From assembly GCA_022605955.1 (NCBI GenBank), contig JAKCOZ010000001.1:100782211-100846210 (forward strand): DNA of 64,000 bases, written 5' to 3'. Made by a program: the position numbers and the translations under genes. Origin of the DNA: Rallus limicola (taxonomy: Eukaryota > Chordata > Aves > Gruiformes > Rallidae). Positions 23,963-34,000 of the stretch are shown in pieces (the stretch's first letter is position 1; each line of letters begins with the position of its first letter). Under the pieces are notes generated by a model that saw nothing but the letters and a program-made list of their open reading frames with translations, was not told the origin of the DNA and made no database searches.

Positions 23963-25080
23963 TTATATATAAAAACATATATATATCACTAATTAACAGA
24001 GTGAGATTCTGAAAAACTTTAAATTACAAGATATTCTCATATCTTACTGCGTTATCATACCAAAAATCAGAATTTTGATTTGTAGCAATAGCATTTAATT
24101 ATTACGATTGCAGTTATTAGTACTGCAGCCCAATATTGCGAAGCTATGAGCTCTTTGCTGCGATAAGTAATCCTGTTTAAGACCAGTGCCAACAAATAAA
24201 TAAATGTTCTGAAACACCACTGAGAAATTCTGTCAGGGAAAAAAACAAAAATAAAACAAAATAGGGCAATAATTGCGTGTGAATGGGATTAATTAATATT
24301 TGCCATGTAGTACTTAAGTATTGTGTTATTATTCCATTTCTATCTTCCAAAATAATTATTCTTTTTAGCCGTTCCAATAACTAAGCAGGATTATTTTCCA
24401 CTTTGTAGATTGAATTGTAGAGTTTTATTTGCCAGAGCCTGCAAAGCTTCATTTAAAAAAATAATTATTTTTTAACTGTTATTGCTGTTAAATAACAATC
24501 ATTACCTTTATCTGTTCAACCACCAATGGAACTATTATCAGTTCAAATAATGCTTCATTGTCTTAAAGTGTTTCAGAAAACGAACCAGAAAATATTTGTA
24601 TTGGCCTTCAGAAACAGACAAACCATGGTTTGGTTATTTTTTTTAAAAAAAAGAAGTATTACTGTGGGTCTGCAGAAATTAATTTTATTAAAGATCACTT
24701 TCTTGGAGTCAGTTTATATTTAAAATATCTCAGTTAAATGGGATACATTTTATAAAGTATTTGTGGTTTAAAAAGTCTGACTCACAGTAGTTACTCAATA
24801 AAATTTAAAATATTGCTGTCGTGTTTACTGGACTGATACAGATAACTACAATATGAACACTGAGGCACTACTGTCTGCTTATTATTCTGAACAAACTATA
24901 TTCTTCTCAGGTTTAATACAGATCCTGTTTGTAAAGATTATATTGAAAGCATGTTTAAAATGTGGTAGGCACAGAACAATATGAATAATATACTCCAGTG
25001 CTTTACTGTCTAAATAAGACAAACAAAGCATAAATGGAAAAAATGGACAAGAATCGAGTGGTGAGTGGCTTAGGCACCGA
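23963..25080. other. AT-rich stretch without recognised gene
   Basis: Strongly AT-rich sequence with short A and T runs. No repeat family or credible coding region is visible. Confidence 0.55.
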
Positions 25081-25560
25081 GTGTGCTTGTAGTAAAATTT
25101 TCCAGCTCTTGGCGCCTTCATGATAGTGCTGGACAGGTGATGGTAGACCCTGCTGGCGGGATGAGACCTCTCTGTGGCGGGATCTCAGTTCCTGCCATGC
25201 TGGTGTGGGCTGCAGTGTTTTGAAAGAGTAATTTCTGAATGGTGATGAGGGAGTGCAGGCGGGCACTTGTCTAGAACTGCAGGATGTTCTCTCCACCTAG
25301 ATGCATCCAGCTCTTGGAGACAGTGCTCAGTGTTGGCTCCTGCCCAAGTTTTGCGCTGGTGCCACAGAGGAGTAGCCTGAGCTGCAACGCCAGAGGGATC
25401 CCTGCTTGCAGCTTGTGATATCTGCCACCATGGGATCGCCCCAGCGCAACACAGTCAGACTCCTAGGGCTCCCCAGGCACCCGCTTGTAGAGTGGGCAGC
25501 CATGCACGAGCCACGGCATGTGATCAGCCAAAAATCTGCCCAGATCCCATGTGTCATCAG
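25081..25560. other. GC- and CpG-rich island of unknown origin
   Basis: About 480 bases stand out from AT-rich flanks, with more than ten CpGs (for example at TTGGCGCC near 25111, GGCGGG near 25156, TGCGCTGG near 25353, GATCGCCCC near 25434 and CACGAGCCACGGC near 25505). Short frames exist on both strands (minus 25003-25296, minus 25327-25605, plus 25406-25630) with no recognisable domain. It could be a decayed LTR or other transposon, a retroposed gene fragment, or a small CpG-island promoter with an exon. The sequence alone does not decide. Confidence 0.4.
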
Positions 25561-27550
25561 TTGTCTTCTTTTCTTTCCTCCTCCTCCTTTTGTTATGCAT
25601 AACATGATATTTTCCTTCCTGAAACATTAAGGGAAGGCAAGGAGGCAGGAAACAACTTCCACTTCCAAGTCAGTGTTATTAGCCCTGTGCAACTTCAAAG
25701 ACAGAACTTTTTTGAGATGTAGCTATGCCAAAGACACCTGAGGACCCTCCACCATTTGAATACCATACCTCTCTTCTGAATTTAGTAAATGTTAAGCACT
25801 GGATAATAGCTGATTCACAGTCATTTGTGAATTTGTGAGGACTAATTTGTGAGGATTAATGGGAATTTTGCAGTAACCGTTAAGATAACCAGGATTCTGA
25901 TAAACATCTGTGCTCAGCAGTAATGCAAAAGTTAAGAAAAATGCCACACAAGTACAGCTACAGGACCTAAGAGATCCTTGATTACAGTTAATTTGACAAA
26001 GGAGTTGTGACAGAATATGGATTGCTTGAGAAGGAGTTGTGTTTTTTTGCTCCTTGTGAAATTGGTATGTTATAAATTGCCTTGCCTGGCTATTATCAAA
26101 TTTTTCTTTTAGTTTATTAACTTGGCAGAAGTTTTCAGAAACTAATGGACCTGCCTAAGACAAACAAATAATACAGGCAGAACTCCAGCCTATCTTCTGC
26201 CACAGGTCAGAGGGACCAAATTGCAGCATCTTCCTGCCAGATGCCATTGAAGTTTCACAGTTCTGAGAAACTCAGCTCCTCGCGAGGGCTTTGGGAAAGG
26301 CCTTCTGTGTATTCTCAGAGATGCGCTACTGACAGCAGAGTAAGTAGCAGAGAGGATTATTACAGGGAATATTCCTATAGGGTATTCAAGTCAATTAAAG
26401 TACTTGCCACAAAATATTGGAAATTGCTTCAAGGTAACTAACAGGCAGACCTTAAAAGAAGGGAAACAGTGGAGAGAAAAACATTTCTAAAAGATCAGAG
26501 AGGTAGAACCTCAGGGGTTTTTTTTCAATATGATGTATTAAAGTTTCTGTCACTTGCTTCTTAGGAAATTTTCACCATAATCTGCACAACCCATGTAGTT
26601 AGGAAATAAGATTGGTGGGATTGCCAAATTCTTTTAAAATGCTGCACCAAGTAATCCAGAACACCAAGTTTCTTCTTTTCCACTCTCTCACTACCAACTG
26701 GAGAGAATAGGATCCATAAATCTTTTCTGGTTCTATCCTATAGAACCCACCAAAAAGAATCTATAGCACTATTGCCATTTGTCCTGACCAAGTGACCAAA
26801 CAGAATAGAAACTGCCAGCCAGACACGGATCTGGCAGGGTCAGAAGTAGACATCTACACAAAAGGGAAAGTAATTAAAACTTCTGAGTTTGGTAATCCAA
26901 ATTGTAATAAATTTTTTTTAAAAAATCATTAAGAGGAGAAGGTAAAATCCTAGTTAGATTCTTTCTTCTAGTTTTATATACAATTTCAAAGATGGTATGA
27001 AATTCCATCCTCAAATAAATATTTTATCTCTTGGTGATTGTCCAGGGAAAACAATTACATTCCAAGTACAAAAAAACTTGTCAGGACTTCACAGATGTTT
27101 AGATTTGAATCTGTAGCATTACTAGAGGAGGACAAAAAATGCACCCAGAGAGATAATAGTATGCCAAATATATTCAGATTTATTTGCAAGCTAAGAAACA
27201 ATGTAAAAAACCTGATGTTCAGCTTCATTCTGTGTGGAGAGTAAGAACTGATTATATTTCCAACTGCTGTTTAAACTCCAGGAAATATTTTTCCAGTAAA
27301 AATGTAGTCAGAACAGATAGATATTTTGAAAAATCCTCAAAGGAACAGAATATAGGTGATTTTATTACAGACTTTTGGGAAGAAAAAATTCCAAATCAAA
27401 AACACAGACACCCTCCAAGCAATACATCCCTTTTCAATGACCAAATTCACTCTTTTACTACTAACTTCAAACATCATGAAGACAGGGAAAGTTTATTGAA
27501 AATTAAGGAATTGTAACTGTATAATAAACAAAAGAAAATGCTGAAATGTA

Positions 27551-27629
27551 TGGGGCTTTTTTGTTTGAGTGGGGGGTTTTTTGGTTGATGGTTTGGGGTT
27601 TTTTGGGTGAGAAGGGTGATGGTTGGGTC
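27551..27629. repeat. G/T-rich strand-asymmetric tract
   Basis: The plus strand carries G runs of 6, 4, 3, 3 and 3 separated by T-rich spacers, with almost no C. The last four runs have spacers of 6, 6 and 8 bases, close to a G-quadruplex pattern. The overlapping open frames on both strands are products of this composition. Confidence 0.75.
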
Positions 27630-27956
27630 TCTTTTCAGTTCAAAACCTTTTTGTTTGTATGTAACTTGGACAAAGACCAAGAAAATTCTGTACACAGTCG
27701 GCAAAAAAGAGGCATTTTCCCAGTTTTGGTCTAACACCTCTTAGTTTACTTCTTTTGGAAAGAAGCCCAAAAGAGGAGAAAATTTCCTTGTCATGAAGTG
27801 CCAGATAAAGTTTAAAGTCTGGGAATGTAAAGAAACAAACACCCAGAGCAATGGAAGATTGTGACAGAGTGCTGTTTGCTACACATACCAGTTTTGGCCC
27901 AGAGAAAACAACCAACGATAAGAAATCAGCTTTAATATTCATATCAATCCACTGAA

Positions 27957-27975
27957 TTTTTTTTTTTTTTTTTTT
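27957..27975. repeat. Poly(T) run
   Basis: Uninterrupted T run. No retroposed body is recognised on either side. Confidence 0.85.
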
Positions 27976-29477
27976 GAGATACTGGCATGAAAACTATAAA
28001 TTGGGGTAGATATTACCAACAGTTGTCTTTAAAGATTGGGAAGAAAACACTTAATTCACCTATTTCTTATTCAAGGACAGATTCAGGCCCTGATCTTGCA
28101 TAAACAGGTCATCCATGGTTATTTGTTTCAGAATCTTATTTACATAATGAGACTGAATCCTTTTCTATTTTTAAAAAATAAATTAAGAAAATATTTTCCA
28201 CTGTGTGTTATTAATAATGTTAAAAAGAAAAAGACCTCTGAATATTTTGGGAGATACTAAAAATAATGCTACATTTGTTTAATGTCTTAGTATATCAGCT
28301 TCGTATATTAACAGAGCATATATGCAAGACTAGACAGTCCATGTTGCAAAGGTTCTTCAGTATTAATTCTGTGGGACATATCTGTTAAAGATATGGAATT
28401 TTTATACTGAAGCATCTGTCTGTGTGACTGATGTGGAATCTATCAAATTATTTTAAAATACTTTGGGAAACATTTTTTTTCTTTCCCTCCCCACCAATAA
28501 ATTCTGCACCCAGAATCATGAAAAAAAAAACCAGACCTTCAACCACATCAGTCACCTGCATAGTTTTGGAAAGGTCATGGACTTCAGTCTTTCAAAATGG
28601 ATTGGACCAATACCAATGGAATGGGTGACAGCACTTATTAAATCCTCTGTCTTGGGTGAAATCCAGCCTGTTCTGCCAGCTTGTTTCAAAATGACATCCT
28701 TGCTTTCAGGGTACTGATAAAAAGTCTTACCTACTGAGTGTGATATGAAGCATTTATTATGTTAGAATGTATTTTCTTCTAACCTTACAACAAAAGTTAA
28801 TTAGAACATTTTGATTTCCTTATATTTTAGATGTAATTGTATATCTAAATGGCTTTTCCATTTTTCTGACCAATAATATTATAGAGATTATATAGGTCAC
28901 TACCATTTCAATGAAAATTTAAACAAATTTAAATATGGCTTATATTCTTAATCAGTATTTTATTAAATTATTTAGAAAGGAAAGAGGAACCAGAACTGAA
29001 AGTTCACAGAACTAGTGAAAATGAAGAATAATTAGTACAAAATATTCAATATAGAGTTCAATTTCAATTTGCTAATTCAAGTATTTCACTTAACCACTGT
29101 TTTGTTTTTGAGAAAACATGGAAAAACTGATAGTACACAAACATTTTCATTAATAATTTAAAGTAGCTGTGGCTTAGACAAGATTTACTATTTACTTCAT
29201 GGGAAGACCCCATAAGAAGGACCCAAATAATTTCAGCACTTGCAGAAAACTGTAAAAATAAAGCATTATTTTTCAGATGCCTTTCTTTGAGCAAAAACAT
29301 TATTGGAGGCTTAAAAATCCTGAGCATCTCAATACATGTCTGTTGTGATCCCTGATTTGGATCCAGAAGACAAGCCTCCAAATGACTCTACCTTGTTGGC
29401 ATTCCAACCCACAGAAACAAAATCAAAGCCAATTCTCCTACTGAGAGGGAGAATAGTAATTATCTTATCGAGACAGA

Positions 29478-29548
29478 AATGTTTCATTCAGACGTCTCTG
29501 GTTTAATGAAACATTGCCAAACGCCATCTATCAGTTTTTCTGATAGAT
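29478..29548. other. Two adjacent perfect inverted repeats
   Basis: First hairpin: AATGTTTCATT at 29478-29488 pairs perfectly with AATGAAACATT at 29505-29515 (11-bp stem, 16-base loop that itself holds GACGTC). Second hairpin: ATCTATCAG at 29526-29534 pairs with CTGATAGAT at 29540-29548 (9-bp stem, TTTTT loop). The two lie 10 bases apart. No repeat family is recognised, so the role is unknown. Confidence 0.7.
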
Positions 29549-30107
29549 TAAAACTGTGAGCCAAATCTCCTCTCTCCCAGGTAATAAACCCATCAGGATT
29601 CAAAAATCATACTGAATCTGGATGACTCCTTCCATCTCAGTGAAAGCTGTATTCTTTGTGTCTCTGATGTATCATTTTGAGACAAGTGTATAGAATAATG
29701 TCTTCAGTCTATTACTTCAGTATTGCTTTGAGAGGTCCCAATGTAAAGCAACTAAAAAAGTGTCTCTTTCTTCCTTACTACTGTATAAAAGGACAGAAAA
29801 TTACTCCTCCTCCATGGCATATATTCTCTTCCCCAAATAAATTACTCATGCATCTTCCTCAGAAGCATGCTTGAAGAAATTTATTACTAGGAGTGACCCC
29901 TGACATCCTCACCTCATCAAAGTCAAATAAATAGAATGACCACCCCAAGACTTGAGCACCCAGTGTGCAAAGACAGCTGGCAGTGATTTACCTTCGTCCT
30001 GCTGAAAGGCAGGCTTCTGGCTCCTGGTCAGCGTGCTGCAAGTTTTAGATCTCATTTGATTGCTTACAACATCCTTCTGCAAGTAATGCAAGGAAAGCTC
30101 AAATATC

Positions 30108-30152
30108 TTGGGGGGTTGGACCCGATGATCTCTTGAGGTCCCTTCCAGAATT
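30108..30152 (+). mobile_element. Short CR1-like 3'-tail fragment
   Basis: CTTGGGGGGTTGGACCCGATGATCTCTTGAGGTCCCTTCC-like wording is the conserved avian CR1 3' block. The terminal ATTCTATGA repeats are not preserved, and nothing upstream is recognisably CR1. Confidence 0.65.
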
Positions 30153-30592
30153 TGGTGAATATGCTCCGATTATTAACACAGATATATTGAAGACAATAAA
30201 CTTTTTAAACATTAATGCTTCAAAAGGGCAAATTTAAGTGAAGAATTCAGTGAATCAGTTCGGTGCAGAAAATTTGCCACGTTAAAATTTCCTCTTCCAC
30301 CCTGAAAGCAATCAAGCAAGCAATTGCTCAAACATCAAGCAATCAAGGTGTCTTCAGAGACAAGTTTGAATAGACATGGGTTTGTCTATGGATATAAGTT
30401 AAGTTTGTGTCTCAGTTTTGCATAGTTGGCTACTGAGAGAGGGCCATGTGCTATAGAAAATGGCTGCTAGAGTCTTCTGCAGGCCTGCTTATAGTGCCTC
30501 TGAGAATCACATATAGGAGTCAAAGACTCCACCAGAACATGGAGTGCCAGGAAGGTTGCAAACTTTGGCCCCTTAAGGGCATTGAGATACTT

Positions 30593-30606
30593 ATTTGCAT
30601 ATAAAT
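30593..30606 (+). promoter_or_regulatory. LTR promoter: octamer overlapping TATA box
   Basis: ATTTGCAT, the reverse complement of the POU/octamer motif ATGCAAAT, runs directly into TATAAAT, about 190 bases from the LTR start. In an LTR this would place U3 at roughly 220 bases. Activity is not shown by the sequence. Confidence 0.6.
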
Positions 30607-31144
30607 GTAAGCAGCTGACAGACACAAAAGGCCAGGGAAGATTGGGGAGGGGGGGCGACAGGGACGGAGGGACAGACAGATAGACACATGCCCAGGTACC
30701 CAGGAGAGTGATTGCCCCTGCAGCCCAAGCTGAAGGAGGTGGAGTAGCCGGAGGAAGGAAAGGACCCATGAAGCAGGCAGAGACTTGACCTGCCCGGTGG
30801 AGAGGCTCCACGCTGGATGGAGCTGTTGGAGACATAGAGAAGATGCCGTGACTTACGTTGGGATGAGCCCCTGCCAGCACAAGCGACCTACAGAGATGAG
30901 CCAAACAGCTCTGCTGGAGGAGGCATCATAGCCCCGTGGAGGACTGGGACTGAGAGACACTGTGATTTGTTGCTGCCAGCCATAGCAGAGATGAAGCCTG
31001 GCGAGAAGAGATTTGCCTTGGTGAAAGTTCATGGAGGACTGACTCTTATGGGTGAGATCCTACGGTGCAGCAGGGGGAGGCTGTGTGGAATGGATGCCCC
31101 CATCCCAGCCGAGAAGGAAACCATCTTGCAAGGGACTGACTAAC

Positions 31145-31378
31145 GCCCCCATCTCCTAGTCCCTGTCCCCAAGTCCTGTGCTGCGAGCAGGAGAGGGGAA
31201 GAAAGGAGCAAAATCATGGCTGAAAGAGAAGTCTGCTTTAGAATGGAGGGGTGGGGGGAAGGTGTTACCGAGATCCCCATTTTCCTAGTCCCTGCCCCTC
31301 CTGGGCTGCGACCAGGAGAAAAGAAGGGAGCAAACTTTTAAATAAAGCCTGTTAAGGAGGGAGTGGTGGGGGAAAAGT
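31145..31378 (+). repeat. Imperfect tandem duplication inside the solo LTR
   Basis: Two units start at about 31145 and 31272. Each contains TCCTAGTCCCTG, then a CTGCGA.CAGGAG block, AAGAA.GGAGCAAA, and a GGAGGG(G)TGG…GGAA end. The second unit also holds an extra AATAAA at 31341-31346. Confidence 0.8.
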
Positions 31379-31464
31379 GTTTGCCTGGTTTGCATTTGTT
31401 TCAAGATTGTTGGTTGCACTCCTGACTATGGTTCCTTTTCACTGTTTTCTCTTTAGTGTAGTAT

Positions 31465-31470
31465 AATAAA
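31465..31470 (+). promoter_or_regulatory. LTR polyadenylation signal AATAAA
   Basis: AATAAA is followed within about 40 bases by GT-rich TGTGTTGAGTCTGTTTTG, the expected arrangement at the R/U5 border. It fixes the sense strand of this LTR family as plus here. Confidence 0.75.
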
Positions 31471-33973
31471 TTAGATAATTTTCTCTTCAGCACTCTGTGT
31501 TGAGTCTGTTTTGCCCGCATCGTTAATGATTTTGCCTCTTGAGCCGCCCAATTATATTATTTCTCCCCTGTCCAACTAAGAAGGGGAGTAATAGACTGAT
31601 TTTGGTGGGCATCTGGCCTGTGGCCAGGGCTCAACCACCACAGTTTGTCAAATGCAATGAATGTTCTGATATGGAAACTACACAGGTCAGTTCTGCACCC
31701 AGCGAAATAAATCACACTGAGGAAACAGATACGTAAGCATTGTCTAACACTAACAGTGCTACCTGTGGTCAAGACAGGACACAAATAGAGGGAGTGGAGA
31801 TCTGCAGACATCTGTTTGCACAGGCAGATAAGGGTGGTGAAACGGAGGGACAAGGGCAGCTGTCATGATAAAAGTAAAGGAGCAATGACTAGAAAACTTT
31901 ATTTGAAAAAGAAGTTGAGAAAGAAATGGAAAAAATGAATCTAGCATATCTGTCAGGAAAGATAATACTAACATGGTCTGTAACCTCAGCTGTTCAAAAC
32001 AAGTACTTGTCAAATAGGAATGTGGGTGTTGCTAACAGGCATCTGCAAAAAGCACTGTTTTTAATTTTAGCTAAGATAACCACACTTTCAGTCAAAAAGA
32101 CAAATGTCCTCATTTAGCAATGGCAGTCCTTCTAACATACCCTGACTTATAACAGAAAATAAAAATGTTTTATCAATGCATTATGGAAAGAAATGCAAGT
32201 TATCGAAAGAACTTTGAATATACTAAGAGCATGCAAATATCACATATGGTCAGAGCATATAAAAATCTGGCAGGCTAGAAATTGCTTATTAAATACTGCA
32301 CCAGAGGAAAAATAAATAATAATAAATAAGGAAGTAAGTAAATGTGTGCATTCCTGTTACACAATTTCCCTTTAACTCTTGTCCTTAGATGTCATTTAGA
32401 GAGGTGTATAAGTCTTCAGAATAACAGGATGGCCTGAGATTCAAAATGTAGCATTAGATTGCACAGGACTTCTACACCTTGTTCAGACCACTTTGTCACC
32501 TCTATATCTTTGTATCTTTTTACTTTTCTTCCACATTAGGCCTGTCTTTTCTGCTTATGTTGTAATCTCTTCATGACAGGTGACATGTTTGTTCACATTT
32601 GAGGTCTGGCTCAAAGGGCTGTAATCTCTACAGCATTACACATAACACAAATAATAATTTCAACCCTATTTTTTCTATTTACTTTTTTCCTGTGTTATCA
32701 TGCTTGATAGGAACCCTGCTAGCAAAGATATTGATGCAGACAAATAATGTCTTCATTTTGCTACTCACTCTTCTCGCACTATTTGAGGCCATCAGAGTGA
32801 CATTTAAACAAAAACTGTGACCACCCCATAAACACAACTGTAGGCAGATAGCATTCCACTTTTTCACAAATGCCTTGTGTTTTCTTTTTCTCTCTCTCCT
32901 TGTCACTTCTTTGATCTAATATAATAGGAGGTAATTCATGCCCTCATCTCATTCTACAGATACAACTCCACTAATTTTGTATTTTTTACTATTCCTTCCC
33001 TGAAACTAGTCAGTGCCATCTGTCATTATCCTGTCCACTTGCTCACAGGCTGCCACATAGCTTTCAAGGATGCAGTCAATGCTACGCCAGCTGTCCAACT
33101 ATTTCCCTTTCTACACTTTCCTGTGATGAAATGCATCATATGTACTTGTTAATTTTTCCTTCTGCAGTCACATTGTTGGTCTTCAATGTGGAGAAGGAAG
33201 GCTCCAGGGAGACCTTATTGCAGACTTACAGTATCTAAAGGGGGCCTTAGATGAAAGATGGGGGCAAAACTTTAAAGCCTGTTACAATAGGTTGATAATT
33301 TAGTCAAAACCAACAGAATTGTAACATCTAACTTGAGGCAATATCTTCTGAATTTTTTCATAGTCACCTGCTTATATTCTGAAATTTGTTTCTTTTTGGG
33401 AGGTAGAATGAGGTAATTAACATTTTTATTTCAAAAAGGGATGAAATTACAAAGTTCTTTGAAGAAAAGTTTTACCTGTGGATGTAGTTTTTTTCCCTTC
33501 ATCATCTTAAGGAATAACAACTAGCTGTACATTTCCATAAACTTTCAGCAGAGGGAAATTATCTCATGCAAAATAAAAAAGAAAATGTATTTTCAAATTT
33601 GAATATTAGAGGAGAAAATGTGTGAATATCAAAGGGTGACTTTTTTTTTTAGACTGATTCCGAGAGCAAAATATTATTTAGTGAGGAAGTGACATATTAT
33701 AGTTTGTTATTGAAAGATTAGACAAAACTACATGATAGAAAAGTTTGTAAGCCTGACTTTTTTTTTCTTTACAAGTTTAAAATATACAATATTATGTGAA
33801 ATAAATGTATTACTGCCTTTATCATGTATAATTATTTTTAACATATATACCTTGTCAATCGCTATGAAAAGAACTTTTAAAAATGTTTTCTTTCATGTTG
33901 CATTTGAGAGAATGAATTTACAGTATAATCTTACATGAACTCTTATGCTTGATAAACTTAGATACATAAATGA

Positions 33974-34000
33974 TTCTAAAAACATTTTAGAATGTTTTTA
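33974..34000. other. Overlapping alternative hairpins
   Basis: TTCTAAAA (33974-33981) pairs with TTTTAGAA (33985-33992) around a 3-base loop. TAAAAACATT (33977-33986) pairs with AATGTTTTTA (33991-34000) around TTAG. The two pairings share bases and exclude each other. Confidence 0.6.

Larger units (their letters stand above)
25561..30107. other. Long AT-rich stretch without recognised gene
   Basis: Contains a G/T-rich tract at 27551-27629, a poly(T) run at 27957-27975, a 14-15-base tandem duplication around 25827-25860 (ATTTGTGAGGA units), and two perfect hairpins at 29478-29548. Frames of 62-110 codons (for example 27184-27516) show no recognisable domain and no gene context. No exon is supported. 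Confidence 0.5.
30408..31642 (+). mobile_element. Complete solo LTR of an ERV-L-type element, 1,235 bp
   Basis: Begins TGTCTCAG and ends CAACCACCACA, bounded on both sides by GTTTG (30403-30407 and 31643-31647). This is a perfect 5-bp target-site duplication as expected for retroviral integrase. The 3' part matches the LTRs at 1346 and 21383 (TGAGTCTGTTTTGCCCG, TTTCTCCCCTGTCC, GGTGGGCATCTGGCC). Internal signals in order: an octamer ATTTGCAT at 30593-30600 overlapping a TATAAAT box (30600-30606), a long transcribed R-like region, and AATAAA at 31465-31470 followed by a GT-rich U5. No second LTR or internal gag-pol is present, so it is a solo LTR from recombination. A 145-codon minus-strand frame at 30467-30904 lies wholly inside it and is not a gene. 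Confidence 0.92.

Noticed and set aside
30108..30152. A tRNA-headed, CR1-tailed SINE ending here
   Set aside because: The CR1-like tail is present, but no tRNA-like A and B boxes are visible upstream.
30467..30904. The longest open frame in the window (145 codons, minus strand)
   Set aside because: It lies entirely inside the solo LTR 30408-31642, antisense to it, with Pro/Ser-rich GC-driven composition and no recognisable domain.
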